Source: Welwitschia mirabilis | Taxonomy: Eukaryota > Gnetophyta > Gnetopsida > Welwitschiales | Length of the DNA stretch: 64,000 bases | Assembly: GCA_051453625.1 (NCBI GenBank) | Contig: JBOZIK010000001.1 | Coordinates: 265,946,545 to 266,010,544, forward strand | Direction: 5' to 3' | In this document: piece after piece, positions 45,617 to 59,267 of the stretch | Numbering within the stretch: the stretch's first letter is position 1 | Layout: each line of letters opens with the position of its first letter | Position numbers and translations under genes: made by a program | Notes under the pieces: generated by a model | What the model was told of the DNA's origin: nothing | What the model saw: the letters and a program-made list of their open reading frames with translations, nothing else | The model's database searches: none

Positions 45617-46991
45617 TAATCAGTTTAGTAGATTAACTAGATTTAAAACTAGATAAGAATCTAGTATCATTCTTCCAGATAATAACTGAGGTTGGCAAAA
45701 TAGAAATTATACAATCTTGCTTATCTTAAAAGTCATAAAAGAAAGGAAAAAGGAAGAGGGGTTAAAAAATTATTGTTAAAACTTCATCCAAAAAAGTGAG
45801 AAGTAAGAAACCTTTAAGTATTTTCCTGATTTATCTTTTTATAATTCCTCACTCGACCATATGTTGCACTATCTTGAAGCAAACTTTAGATCATCAAGTA
45901 TGATGTTTTAAGTCATGGTGACATAAAATCATTCATCATTTGAGTGTTGATGAATTTAAAAATCATTGATCCTTTACAAGATTATAATAAAAATGAAAAG
46001 TAAGAACCCTAGGTACTCAAGACTTATGAAACTACTAAGACTTAGACAAATTAACTTACTAAATATACTAGGTTAATCAAGCAATTTTGATAGTTATGTT
46101 ATTACTTAAGTAGTTCTAATACAAAATAAATTATAAATAATAATTAAAAGAAAACAACTCTTAAGTGTTAAATAAAATAAAGTATGTTACATCAGAGATA
46201 GAAGGAAGTTGAAAGTTCTTCTTGAACTATCCTTAAAAGAAAGCTTTCTCCCCAAAGAAGTACTTAAAAAGACATTGCAACTTATTGCTTTAAGGTTCTA
46301 TCTTTATTAAAACAAGAGATATTATAATGAAAGGATTAGGACCCTTTTATAATGATGACAATGAGAGATGATTATAAGCCTTTGGCTTATAGCATTAGGT
46401 GAATGATTATAAAATGATGGCATTAGGTAGGGCATTTATCATCTTTTATTAGGTAGAGATCATTGTAACAAGGTTAACACTTGACTCTTAGATGCTACCA
46501 CTTTTGTTAAGCTTTGTTGTTATCATGTTTCTTTACTATCATCCTATTTAGCAATATCACATGTCTTTACTACATGTCATAATCATCACTGCTATGTGTT
46601 GTCAAAAGCATAAGTTATTTTCAAGGTGATTTCAAGATCATAACTCATAAGTTATTTTCAAGGTGATTTCAAGATCATAACTAAATTTAACTATATTTTG
46701 TATAACAACTTATAAATATCAGAATTAAAGTGCTCTACTTTTAAAAACCAGTAGTGTCAAGTGACCTGGATAATGGCATTACTATTTTAGTCCAGATAAT
46801 CTTCAATTGTAAGAACCTCCTTAAAAATATAGTAAAGATCCTAAAAATGTCATGGATAAATAATAAGTTCATATTGTTATAGAAAATAAATATAGTACAT
46901 GTTTTTATGATAAAATTAATTTATTTATATCTTCCATTAAGATAAATTGATCAATTAACTTAATTAGAATGTCAATTTTTACTTGTTAACA
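45617..46991 (-). repeat. F2 LTR c (outer left LTR of the array)
   Basis: Aligns end to end with the other F2 LTRs. It starts TAATCAGTTTAG where the sisters have TGATCATTTTAG, and ends CTTGTTAACA. To its left is host gene sequence with no primer site. Carries a perfect 37-bp direct duplication at 46612-46681. Confidence 0.8.
46612..46681 (-). repeat. 37-bp tandem duplication in F2 LTR c
   Basis: AAGTTATTTTCAAGGTGATT and the next 17 bases occur at 46612 and again at 46649. Not present in the sister LTRs. Confidence 0.9.
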
Positions 46992-48649
46992 GATCTCATA
47001 ATTAGACTTTTGCTAAACCTTTAGTAGAAAGTTGATAATGAAATATTTAAACATGGAAAATTATCTTAGTTAAAATGCTCAAGTGTGAACATGATATAAC
47101 TTTGAAAAGTTTATGATCAATTTTGTATAATTAAGAAATCAAAATGCAAAATTTGGTATAAAATGATGTGAAAACCAAATGACATACCCTCAACAAAAAT
47201 TGAATTTTATCCTTAAAGTTTTATAATAAAAAGTATATAAAGAATTTTGAAAATATAGCCTTAGAAGAATCTCATTGAGTTCTTTTATTAAAAACTATGC
47301 AAAATGATGTAAATAAGCTATAAAATGAAAAATTAATTAATGTAAACAATTATTTTATTAATTGTTCAGTGGAAATTCAATTCATAAAAATGATTTATGC
47401 CTTATGAAATTATTCTCATGAAATAAAAGATTAAAATGGGTAATGGAGATGGAAAATAAAAATATGTCAAAGGACTTGGCCATAAAATTAATGAATAAAT
47501 GAGCAAACCTATCTAGGTTAATGACCTTTATTATTTTTTTGTATTTTTAATGGATCTTGATATCAACTAAGCATAGTCTCGACCAAGTGACTTATACAAA
47601 TTCTAGAAATCACTATAAATCCTAAGTATGAAAGTTAAAAAACAACAAAACACCATGATCCTCTAATTTACACCTTTTTCCTTTTGTTGTTTTCTATTTC
47701 TACCAGCATATATGTCCTTAGTTTAAGACTTTGATTACATTAAGCATCCAATGTTACAGAATCTTCTTGTAACATATTTAAGTATGTTGTCTTATGAATA
47801 AATCAATGTTGCATTGCCAATGAACATTTATATCCCAAATGTAGTTAATTATGTTATAATTAGATCATTAGAGCCATATTAATAATGAGCGCCCATAGCC
47901 TGATACACTTAAGTAAACTCAATTAAGTGACTAATGGTATGTGTGTTTGAAGAAGAAATATTCTTTTATTCTTCTTCTCATATTCATTTCTCTATGCACA
48001 TTTAGAAGGGTCATTAGTTCATTATCATAATCAAGACAAATCTTATTCCCATCAAAATATTTAAAGATAAGGAACATACTATGAAGGTAGATTCCACCTT
48101 TTTAACCATGTTTTTATCAAAATTAGAAACCTAAGTGAATGATCTTTTAACACTCAAATTAGAAAGAATAATAACTCCTCCTTAAAAAATCATAAGTACA
48201 CTTAAAAATAACCATTACTTAAGTGATAACTAGATTATCATTATTGATTTCTAGTTAAAGGCCATTATTTTAGATCTATAAGTTTTAAAAAATCCTAAGT
48301 AAATGGCTAGAATTGATGTTTTATAGGCTTAATGAAATGGTTTGAAAATGTACATAGAGTATGAAAAGGTTTAAAAGAATGACAAAATGAGGAAGAATTC
48401 TATGAGGTACTCATGAGAAAATCATCCTTAGGTAAAACTTAGTCTTTTGTAGGATGACTTATTGTAGAACACTTAAAAGAATTGTAGCTATTAATTTCTA
48501 AGTTAAAAAAATGACATTCAAGTAATGACATAGAATGGAAAATATTTGGCTCATAAGGAGAACATTTAAATTCATAAATTTTGTTAAAATAATTAACCTC
48601 TTTAGGATTAATATGATCATGCAAAAAATATTTAAGTTAAAATTCATGT
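46992..48649 (-). other. F2 unit 2 region between protease and 3' LTR
   Basis: Colinear with the same region in the other units. No RT or integrase seen. Minus-strand purine tract at 47669-47700. Confidence 0.6.
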
Positions 48650-49205
48650 TATTAAATGATATTTTCATTTGGTCATTCCTCTAATTAATGAGGTCATTAG
48701 ATGTCACAAGGAAACATCTTCTTAGAATAATTGGAATTGAATTATATTTTATTGTGTCTATTTCGAAAACAAAGAATTCCACTAGAAATAGCAATTTTCT
48801 ACTTAAAAAATCACATCCTTAACTATTTCTAATGGTAACTTCACTTAGTTATTTACTAATTATAAGTGGATTTTAGTATAATTAATATCATTTAGGCTAA
48901 TTATCTTAGACACATATTGAAATAGAATGTTCACACTTACCTTAATATTCAATAACGCTCGCTTAATATTCTTATCTCCAATCATAATGGCTATCATTGG
49001 TTAACTAGGATCTTTTAAACTTAGTAAGAAACTTATTTTGAATGATTGCATTAGTTTTTTGGGCTAACAAGGCTTTATTCTTTATATTTATGCATCTCTT
49101 TTTTATGCACATATCCTTAAATAACTTTGCATATGAAGGCATCTTTTTAATTGCTTCTAAAAAATGCATAATGATCTTAATTCGTTGAAAATTTCTAAGG
49201 CCCAT
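48650..49205 (-). pseudogene. F2 unit 2 protease region
   Basis: The open piece 49205-49005 reads FLEAIKKMPSYAKLFKDMCI and AIIQNKFLTKFK, the Athila/Tat pre-protease linker. The active-site stretch near 48960 reads NIKVSVNILF where the family has DLGASVNLLP, so the Asp and Gly are lost. Stops separate it from the C-terminal part. Confidence 0.75.
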
Positions 49206-49728
49206 ACTTGTTATTTTCCAATGTTCTTCTTTCTAAGATATTAGGAAAAAGGTAAAGGATTTTTATAGGTGGACAAGAATTTTTCAAAATCTTTAACCTT
49301 TTTTATTCAAAGCTTAGAGGAATTATAAATGCCCTTTGTAAAATACTGTATCCTTTACTTTTTCCTTTCCATCATATTTAGATTAACTTTTATTTATGTG
49401 TTGGTTAATCTTTGTACCACTTCGAACATAAATATCCTTGGTTTACTATAATTAACTTAATCCTTCTTATATGAATTGAGCTCCCTTTGGATTTATTTGT
49501 AAGTTCATGGAAAGTTTTGTTAGATCTCTATGATTTAAGATAAGAGAATCTAGGTTTGGATTTATTGGACATATTAAAGAACTTGTGAGATGGTTTGAGT
49601 GGTTTGTTCAAGGTTTTTCAATAATAATAAATGTTTCTTAAGGATTATTTCATGGGCACGATTTATTTAATTTGAGTTTCCATGAATTTACTTGCTTATT
49701 CCTCAAAGGGGATGAACAAAGATAGTTT

Positions 49729-49968
49729 TTAATAATTGGATGGAAAGGAGTGAGAGGACAATAAATGAAATGGGTTTCTTAGTTGATTAATTGAATTATC
49801 TTCCTTCTTATGAAAGTAGAGGTAATTCCTCCACCTAGGATTATAGGCTTTAGAATAGGAGTCATTTATTTGGTTTTGCCACCAGTGTCCTACTCCACTA
49901 ACTTGTTTATTTACTATATTTTCAAAAAAAGGAATGGATGGACACTCAACTATTCTATGGGTATTCAT
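49729..49968 (-). pseudogene. F2 unit 2 gag-protease linker
   Basis: Reads NDSYSKAYNPRWRNYLYF, a clear relative of the NDPYSNTYNPGWRNHPNFSW motif that marks the linker between gag and protease in plant Athila/Tat elements. It lies between gag (to the right) and protease (to the left). Function of the motif is not known to me. Confidence 0.75.
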
Positions 49969-50099
49969 GTAGCAAACTAAGCATTTAGGTTATATAACCA
50001 AGGATGAGGGTGAGGTAATTAGATATTTTATTTTCTATGCTAATTTATTTATCCTATTATNNNNNNNNNNGACCTTAACAGGAGGATGATATTTGGATG

Positions 50100-50510
50100 G
50101 TTTACTAGGCTTCTCTCAATTTTTAGAACTCTTAGCCACTATTTCAAGATAATCCCAAACTTCATCTAATGGCATGCAAAATACATTTCTCTTACTTATC
50201 ATTTCCACTAATTACCTATTATTTGTAGTTAACCCACTATAAAAGAAATTGATTTTTCTTCCTAGCTTAAAACCATGTTATGGGATTTTTTATAACAAGC
50301 ATTTGAGTCTTTCCAAGGCTTGTAAAAAGGTTCCATTAACTTTTTGCTAATAGTTCATTATTTTGTTTCTCAATACATTTTTTTAATGATTCGGTAAATA
50401 TTTTGATATGAAGGCATTATTTAGGTTAGATCAAGTTCTAATGGATAAGGCCTTGAAAGTGTAAACCCATGATCAAGTTTTCCTTTACCTTTAAGCAAAA
50501 TGACAATAAG
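50100..50510 (-). pseudogene. F2 unit 2 gag remnant
   Basis: Colinear with unit 1 gag. Decayed NNAFISKYF-like, KRLECLLxK and FYSGLTTNNR-like parts are visible in shifting frames. Broken by stops. A 10-N run (50061-50070) is just downstream. Confidence 0.6.
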
Positions 50511-51753
50511 ATAAGTCTAAGTATGTTAAGTATATTTAGATATTATGGGATAGTTGATAAAATACACTCAAATTCTTTAAGGTTTAGTTATGGATTCTCA
50601 AATTCTAAACCATAAAATAAAGTAAAAGTTAGATGGTAAAAGGCTTAAACTCTAACCTTTTGTATGCATTATATTTTGAATGTGCTCCTTAGCATTGTAG
50701 TTAAAGGTAATCATGAAGAGTTTACTTAGGTTGGTTATTGGTTGAATTATCTTAGGTTTTGGCTACTTTTGAGGAAGGTAGTAGGTGGTTAATTAGTTGA
50801 TTAGTTTTTGATTTGATAATGATCCATTAAAGGGAAATCAAAAATTTTAGATTTTTTCTTTTTAGTTATTGTTAGAATGAGAAGCATAATTATTTTTTAT
50901 TAGTATTTGAATTTTATTGAGAAGAAGAGGCTTATTCTCTTTGGATATCATCATGGGGTTGGTTGTGTTGTAGGTTTTATTGTTCATTAAAGGGGTCCAT
51001 TTTGTTAAAAGAATTTATGATTAATCTTTCTGACTCATCATGAATCCAAGGTGTGCAAGGTTAAAATCAGATTTCACATAGAATTAGATAAGGTTTTTGA
51101 TAGAGCCTAAACAATAAAAACATCTCTTGGTTTTCACAGAGTGTTTAGATAAATTTTTGATTTTTTTTACATAGTAATACTAGTGGCATAGGTCAGGTAG
51201 CAGTGTCAATTAAAATGTGAGTTCTATTCACAAAAAATTTATAGAGGCTTATATATGCCTTAAGCAGTGTTTAATGTATTAGGATTATTAGGAAACTAAA
51301 ATAGGAATGTAAAATATGAGCACACACAAAATCAAACCTAATGAAATCATAAAATTTTTTATATTTTTAACATTTATGAAAATAAGCTCATAAAATAAAA
51401 ACTAAAATTATGAATTACACAGCAAATAAAATGAAAGCACACAAGGTATGTTAAATTTTTGTTTTTCACCTTAAGTTATAACCTATAAAAATACTATTAT
51501 ATCTACATATAAAACAAGTTAGAGAAAATAAAACCAAAGAAAACTATTAAAAAAAGATTAGTTTAGGTATTACTTAAATGACTAGTACCAACCCCTAGAA
51601 GAAAAAAATCAACAAACATATAAAACAAATAAAATAGAACTAGTTTGGATATCATTAGAATGAACTAGTATTCATAACTAGGAAAATAAAACTAACTAAA
51701 AATATTACAAAAAAGAAAGTATGTGCTTTTTCTAAGTAACTACCATGCCATTA
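50511..51753 (-). other. F2 unit 2 leader
   Basis: No ORF recognised; colinear with the leaders of the other units. Confidence 0.55.
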
Positions 51754-51771
51754 TCCCTAGTAATGGTGTCA
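51754..51771 (-). other. F2 unit 2 primer binding site
   Basis: The minus strand reads TGACACCATTACTAGGGA, close to TGGCGCCATTGCCGGGGA; every difference is a transition. Six bases from LTR d. Confidence 0.8.
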
Positions 51772-51777
51772 AAATCT

Positions 51778-53149
51778 TGATCATTTTAGTACATAAATTA
51801 AACTTAAAACTAGATACAAATATAGTATCATTTTTCCACAAGGATAATTTGGGTTATCGAAATATAAATTACATCATGTTACTTATCTTTTCAGTTATAA
51901 AATAAAAGGAAAAGAAAGAGGAATTGAGAAATTGATGTTGATACTTTGTCTAGAAAAGAGGGAAGCAAGCAAGCTCCAAGTGTTTACCTAATTAATTGTT
52001 CTACATTTTCTTATTCAACCATATGTTGAAATATTCTAAAATAAAGTTTAGATCATTAAGTATAATGGATTGAGTAATGGTAACATAATCTCATTTACCA
52101 TATGAGTGTTGATGAATTCAGAAATTACTAATCCTTCATAGCCTTGTAATCAAAATAAAAAGTAAGGACTCCAGGTACTCAAGATCCATGAAACTAATTA
52201 ACTTAATGCAATTACTTGGTTGATCAAATAACCTTGATATTTATTTTGTTTCTTAATCATTCCTAGTATAAAATAAATTTTAACTAAGAAATAATAAAAC
52301 AAATTTTAAGTATTGAATCAAGGAAATGCACATTACATCAGAGTTAGAAGGAAGTTGAAAAAACTCCTTGAGATCACTCCCTAAAGAAGTTCTTATAAGG
52401 CCACTATGACTTAATACTTTAAGGCTTAATCCGTAATAAAACAAAGAATATTATAATGAAAGACTTAAAGCTCTTTCATAGGTAAGCATAGAAATAGTGA
52501 ACATTTACAAGATTTGTCTTGTGGCATTTGGCAAGTAATTATAAAATGATGGCATTAGGTAGGTTATTTGTTATTTTTTATTAGGTAGAGATCATTATGA
52601 GGAGGCTAAAACTTGGCTCCTAGATGCTGCTACTTCTGCCAACCACTATTGTCATCATGTGTCTCCACCATTATCCTACTTAGCAATTCCACATTTTTGT
52701 ACTGCATATTGGTGTCATCATTGCCATGTATTATTAAAGGTGTAAGTCATTTCTAAGGTGCTATTTAATCAATCCCATAAATACATTTAACTAGGTTTTA
52801 TATGATAATTTAAGAATGTAAGAATTGAATTACTCTACCTTTAAAAACTAGGTCTTTCATGATAAGTTAGAAATGTAAGAATTGAAGTACTCTACCTTCA
52901 AGGACTGGTAGCATCAGATGATATGGAAGGTGGCAACAACATTTTAGAATGGATTAATTTTAATTTTAAGCATGTCCTTCAACTATAATAAATATCCTAA
53001 AAATGTCATAAGCAAATGATAAATTCATAATTATTTTAGAAAATCAATAGAAGACATTTTTACATGATAAAATTGGTTATATCAATGTCTTTCATTAAGA
53101 TAAATTGGGTAATTAACTTAATTAAAATGTTAATTTTTACATGTTAACA
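51778..53149 (-). repeat. F2 LTR d (shared by units 2 and 3)
   Basis: TGATCATTTTAG ... CATGTTAACA. On its left is the unit 2 primer site, on its right the 3' internal end of unit 3, so it serves both units. Near 52800-52915 a stretch of about 59 bases (AAGAATGTAAGAATTGAATT and following) is imperfectly duplicated. Confidence 0.8.
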
Positions 53150-54750
53150 TACCTTATAACTAGAATTTTACTATACCCTTAGGAAAACATTAATGACAAA
53201 ATGTTTAAACACGAACAAATTATCTTATTGAAAGCACTTAAGTGTGAAAATGATATAACTTTAAAAAATCTATAACCAATTTTCTACAGTTAAGGCATTA
53301 AAATGAAAAATTTGATGAAAAATGGTATAAAAACTAAATGACATACCTCCTAATTAAAAATGAACTTTATTCCTACATTTTTATAATAGAAATTACTTAA
53401 ATAATTTTGAAAACATATCCTTAGAAGAATGTTGACAAGTCATTTTATTGAAAACCATATAAACCATGCAATTAAGCTATGAAAGGTAAAAACTAACTAA
53501 TACCAAATAACCATTTCATTAACTACTAAGTGGAAAAATCAATCCATAAAAATGGTTTATTCCTTATAAAGTTATTTCTCATGAAAAGGAATTCATGAAA
53601 AGGAAGTGAAGTGAAATGAGTGATGAAGATGGAAAATGAAAAATGTATTAAAGGACTTAACCATAAAACCAATGAATAAAAGAGTAAGTCTAGTTAGGTT
53701 AATGGACCTTATTATGTTTTTATATTTTTAGTAGATTTNNNNNNNNNNAGTAACTTATACAAATTTAAAAAATTACTGCAAATCCTAAGTATGAAAGCTA
53801 AAAGACAATAGAACATTGAAGACCTCTAATTGCCACCTTTTTCCTTCCTTTGTTTTCCATTTCTGCTACCATATATATCCTTAATTTAATCCTTTGAATC
53901 ACATTAAGCATCTAATATTATAACATTTTATTCTAACATAGTTAAGCATGTTATCATATGAAGAAATCAGTATTGCATTGTTGGTGAGCATATATAACCA
54001 TTATTTAGTTAATCATGTAATAACTAAATCATTAGATATGCATTATCAGAGAGTGTCTATATCCCTGATGTAGTTAACTAAACCCAATTAAGTGATTAAT
54101 GGGATGTTTATTTACAAAAGAGATATTATTTTTATTTTTTTTATCTTCTCATATTCATTTTTTATGCATATTTAGAAGATTCATTAGTTCATTAGACTAA
54201 TTAAGACCAATCTTATCCCCATCAAAAGCTTCAGACATAAGAAACATACTATAAGGTGGATTCCACCTTCTTAGGCATATTTATATTAAAATCATAGATC
54301 CTAAGTAAATGATATTTAACACTCAAAATAAGTATAATTCTTTCTTAAAAAACCATATGTATACTTAATCGCAACCATTACGTTAAGGATAACAAGATCA
54401 CTTATTATTGATTTTTGGTTAAGATCATTAACATAGATTTGTAAGTCTCAAAAGTTAATAAGTAAATGGCTAAGGTGAATGATCTGTAAGTGTGATGAGA
54501 TGGTTTAAAAATGGATTTGGCATATGGAAAGGTTTAAAAGAATGATGTAATAAGTGATAATGCATGAGGTATTCATTAGAAAATAATTCTTAGGTAAAAC
54601 TTGATATTTTATAGGATCACTTATTAGAAAAGACTTAAAAGGATTATAACTATTAATTTTAGAGTAATAGGAGTGATATTTAAGTGATGGCATATAAAGA
54701 AAAATATTTAGCCCATGAGTAGAACATTTAGAGTCACCAATTTCATTAAT
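53150..54750 (-). other. F2 unit 3 region between protease and 3' LTR
   Basis: No pol motifs. Purine tract (minus) at 53829-53870; short repeated block CATATATAACC / TATATCCCTGATGTAGTTAA at 53985-54085. N run 53739-53748. Confidence 0.6.
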
Positions 54751-55370
54751 TTAATTAACTGCTTTAGGATTCCCTAGTATTTTCATCATGTTAAAAATGT
54801 TTAATTTTAAATACATGTCATCAAATGATATTTTCATTTGATTATTTATACAATTAATTATTGCATTGGATGTCACAAGGAAAGGTTTTTCCAAAATAAT
54901 TGGGACTAAATTGTATTTTATCATGTCCATTTGTAAAATAATAAAGTCCACTGATAAACAGTAATTTTCTACTTGAACTATCACATCTTTAACTATTTCT
55001 AATGGTGACTTTGCTGGGTTATTGGCTAATTGCAATTATACTTTAGTATGTTTAATATCATTTAAACCAAGTTCCTTGTATACATAATAGGGTAGAATAT
55101 TAGCACTTGCCTTAAGATCTAATAATGCTTGCTTAATGTTCTTATTTTCAATCATAAAGACTATAATTCGAAAATCAAGATCTTTATACTTAGGCAAAAG
55201 CTAATTCTAGATGACTAGGCTAGTCTATTGGGATAAAAAGGATTTATTGTTTACATTCATGCATCTCTTTGTTGTGCACATATCCTTAAGAAACTTTGCA
55301 TATGAGGGTATCTTTTTAATTGCTTCTAAAAGAGGCATGTTGATCTTGACTTTCTTAAATATTTCTAGGG
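54751..55370 (-). pseudogene. F2 unit 3 protease region
   Basis: The open piece 55035-54751 reads LQLANNPAKSPLEIVKDVIV, QVENYCLSVDFIIL, PIILEKPFLVTSNAIINCIN and KLNIFNM. This is the C-terminal half of the Athila/Tat protease (LQLADRSxKxPxGxVEDVLVxV ... PVDFVVL ... PIILGRPFLATxxAxIDV ... FNVF). Upstream, separated by one TAA, is LDLKASANILPYYVYKELGL: DLGAS reads DLKAS, so the catalytic Asp is kept but the Gly is Lys. Confidence 0.8.
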
Positions 55371-55837
55371 CCCCTAACTATTATTTTTCAATGCTCTCAT
55401 TTCTAAGACATTAGGAAAAAGGTAAATGTTCTTTGTAGGTAGGCAATGATTTTTCTAAGCCTTTAAACTTTGTTAATTCAAAGGTTAAAATAAGGGTAAA
55501 GGTTTTTCATAAGAGGTTTCATCATTTACTTTTTCCTTTTTCTCATCTTTAGATTNNNNNNNNNNCAAGGTGAATAGCCTTGATTTGTTCTAATTGAATT
55601 GATGCTTCTTCTATGAATCTAAGTCCCTTTGGATTTGGTTGCGAGCTCATGGAAAGTTTTCTTGAATATCTATGACTTAAGTAGAGACAATCTAAGTTTG
55701 GGTTTATTAAAGTCATTAAATAAATTATGAGATGATTCAAGTGATTTGTTCAAGGTTTTTCAATGAGGAGAACTATTGCTTAAAGGTTTTTTCATAGTTA
55801 TGATTGATTTGGATTTGAGTTTTTATGAATTTACTTA

Positions 55838-56053
55838 CTAATTTATTGAAGGGAATGAACAAAGATGGTTTTTGTTAATTGAATGAAAAGGGGTGAGAGG
55901 ATAATGAAGGGAGTGGCTTTCTTGATTTGTTAATTGGATTATCTTGCTTGCAAGAAAATTTAGGATGATTCCTCCACCTAGAGTTATAGGTGTTAGAATA
56001 TGAATCAATTTTTTGGCTTTATAATTGGTATTCCACCACATTAACTTGTTCAT
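55838..56053 (-). pseudogene. F2 unit 3 gag-protease linker
   Basis: Positionally equivalent to 49729-49968 in unit 2; the TYNPxWRNH motif is spread over two frames here. Decayed. Confidence 0.5.
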
Positions 56054-56289
56054 TTACTATGTTTTCAAATAAAGAAATCAATAGAAATTTAGCTATTTTA
56101 TAGGTATTTATATGGAAATCTAAGCATTTAGGTTTTATAACCAAGGGTACGAATGAGGTGATAGAATATTTTACCCTTGTGATAATTTTTTAATCCTTAT
56201 TATTAATTTCAAAATTTTTAAGTACTCTAAACACACTAGTGGATCTAATAGGATGATGAAATCTGAATGGTCTACTAGACTTCTTTTAA

Positions 56290-56640
56290 TTTTTATAACT
56301 CTTAGATACGCTTTTAAAATAATCTCAAAATTTATCTAAAGGGCATGCTAAGGAAATTCATAGAAAATACTCATTTTCCTTCCTGGCTCAAAACCATGTT
56401 ATGGGTATTTTTGTAATACATCCTTGAATCTTTCTAAGGATTAAGAAAATGTATCATTACCTTTTTCTTGATATTTCATTATTATTTTCTTCAAGTCATT
56501 TGTTTTATGATTAGAAAAAAAATCTTAATATGAAGGCCTTACTTAGGTTTGATTAAGTTCTAACAAATAAGAGATTAAGCACATAGAGCCATGATTTTGC
56601 CTATTCCTTTAAGGAAAATGGGAGTAACGTAAGCCTAAGT
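56290..56640 (-). pseudogene. F2 unit 3 gag remnant with internal deletion
   Basis: KSWLYVLNLL and a KYPxHGFEPGRKMSIFYEF piece match unit 1 gag in shifting frames. About 55 bases present in unit 1 between the FYNEL and FLSMPLDE motifs are missing. Stops and frameshifts make it dead. Confidence 0.65.
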
Positions 56641-57898
56641 GTGTTGAATATATTTAGATATTATGGGATAGTTGATAAAACACATTAGAATTCCTTAATG
56701 TGTAAGTATGGATCCTCTAATTCTAAATCGTAAAAATGAGGTAAAAGTTGGATGGTAGAAGGCTTGAACTCTAACCTTTGATTTATGAGTAGTTATAATA
56801 AACATGAAGAGGTTCCTAAGCATTGTGGTTCAAAGGAATTATAAATAGTTTGCTTAGGTTGGTTATTGGCTACATTACCTTAGGATTTGGCCACCTCTTG
56901 AGCAAGGTAGTAGGTAGTTAATTAGTTGATTAGTTCTTGGTTTGATGATGCTCCATTAAAGGGCAATCAAGAATTAAATGGGTCATTTCAATTTTGTTAT
57001 TATTGTTGAGATGAGAAGGTTTGTTCTCTTTGATTATTATTTAGGTTTTCTTGAGAAGTAAAAGCTTGTTCTCTTTGGGTTTCATCATGGAGTTGGTTTT
57101 TTTATGGGTTTTTCTATTCCGAAAAGAAGTCCATTTTATTGAAAGGGTTCCTAACTAATATTCCTCACTTATCATAGCTTCAAGACATGCAAGGTTTAAA
57201 TTAGGTTTCAAATAGAATCAAGCAAGGTTTTTGATAAAGCATGAACAACATAAAGTTTTTTAGATTTCATAAAGGGCTTTGGTAAAAGTATAGAATCTTT
57301 TACACAGTAATGTTAGTAGAATTAATTAGGCAGTCAACACCAATTAAAATGTGGGTTTCATTTACAATAAAATCACAAAGGCTTCCAAATGCCTCATAAA
57401 GCATTTGACATATTGGTGTTATAGAAAAATAAAACAAGAATTTAAAAAAATGAGCACACACAAAATAAAACTTATCAAAAACATAAATTTTTTTTAGAAC
57501 TTTTAGTGTTTATAATAGTAAGCTTATAAAACAAAAACTTAAGCTATGAATTAAGAAAACATAAGGAAGAAAATAAAATTACATAATATAAGTTAAATTT
57601 TTAATCTTTCACCTTGAGTTACAACCTGCAAAAATATTATTATATCTAAACACAAAATAACTTAAAATAAAGAAAACCAAATAAAACTTTAAAACCAAGC
57701 TGGGTTGGTTATCACTAGAATGACGAGAATCAACCACTAAAAGAAAAGGATAGACAAATATATAAAAGAAATAAGAATAGGACCATTTTAAATATCACTA
57801 GAATAGACTAGTACTCGATACTAGAAAAGCAAAAACTAACTAAAAATCTTACAAGAAAGAAAACTTCATGATATTTCTAAGCACTTACCATGTTATTA
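56641..57898 (-). other. F2 unit 3 leader
   Basis: No ORF recognised; colinear with the other leaders. Confidence 0.55.
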
Positions 57899-57916
57899 TC
57901 CTTAATAACAATATCA
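57899..57916 (-). other. F2 unit 3 primer binding site
   Basis: The minus strand reads TGATATTGTTATTAAGGA; decayed, recognisable by position and alignment with 51754-51771. Confidence 0.6.
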
Positions 57917-57922
57917 AAATCT

Positions 57923-59267
57923 TGATTATTTTAGTACATGAACTAGATTTAAAAATAAATAAGAAATTAGTATTATTCTTTCATAGGAATAATTGGGTTG
58001 GCAAAACAAAAATTCCACAATATTGCTTATCTTACGAATTATTAAAAAAAATTGAAAAAGAAGAGGAATTGAGAAATTAGTGTTGAAAATTCATTTGAAA
58101 AAAAGAAAACCATGCAAGCTCTAAGTGTTTATCTAATTCATCCTTCTACAGTTTCTCACTTAGTCATTTGCTATACAATCCTGAAACAAACTTCAGAACA
58201 TCAAGTATAGTGACTCAAACCATGATGACATAATTACATTTACCATATAAGTATTGGTAAATTTAAAAGTAAATGTTCCCTCATAGCCTTGTAATAAAAA
58301 TAAAAAGTAAGAATCCTATGTATGCAAGATTCATGAATCTACTAAGACTTAAATCAATTAACGTAATGAATTTACTTAGTTGACAAAAGAATCTTGATAG
58401 TTATGTTGTTACTTAAGCATTCCTTGTATAAAATGAGTTATGAGTAATAATCAAAATAAATTAACTCTTATGTATTATATTAAAAAATGGCATATTACAT
58501 TAAAGATAAAAGGAAGATGAAAGAACTCCTCAAACTATCCTTGAAAGAAAGCTCACTTCCTAAAGAATTACTTAGAAGGCCATTATGACTTGATACTCTA
58601 AGATTATATCTTTGTCAAAATGAAGGATAGTACAAGAAAAGGCTTAAGGCCCTTTTATATATAAGAATTGGGTGGTGAGTGGTTACAAGTATTTGGCTTG
58701 CATCCTTAGGTTAGGAGTTATAAAATGATGGCATTGGGTAGGAAATTTATCATGTTTTATTAGATAGAGAGCATTATCTAAGGTTAACACTTTGCTCTTA
58801 GATGTTGCTACTTATGTCAACTGTTGTTACTATCATGTATGTCTACCATTATCTTACTTAACAATATGACATGTCACTATAGCATGTTTTCATCATCATT
58901 GTCATGTATCATCAAAGGTGCAAGTTATTTCTAAGTTAATATCTAATAAAGCTCATAACTACATTTGACTATATTTTTCATAATAAGTGAGGAATGTGAG
59001 AATTCAATTACTCTACCCTGAAAGACCACTAGTATCAGGTGATCTAGACGATGGCATTAGTATTTTAACCTAGATAGTCTTTAATTTTAACCATGTCCTT
59101 TAAAGTGTAATAAATATCCTATTTCATGGGCAAATGATAAGTTCATAACTATTATATAAATTTAATATAAGATATGTTTTTATGATAAAATTTATTATGT
59201 TAATGTCTTCTATTAAAATAAATTAGCTAATCAACTTGACTAGAATGTCAAGTTTTACATGTTAATA
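57923..59267 (-). repeat. F2 LTR e (shared by units 3 and 4)
   Basis: TGATTATTTTAG ... CATGTTAATA. Primer site on the left, unit 4 3' internal end on the right. Has the best preserved TATA box of the F2 LTRs. Confidence 0.8.
58653..58664 (-). promoter_or_regulatory. TATA box of F2 LTR e
   Basis: The minus strand reads TTATATATAAAAGGG. LTR c has a decayed TATAAAAGGG at the matching place (46346-46358). It lies about 610 bases inside the LTR and points toward the primer site. Confidence 0.55.

Noticed and set aside
55211-55414. Plus-strand frames at 55211-55414 and 61256-61441
   Set aside because: Shadows of the F2 protease region on the opposite strand.
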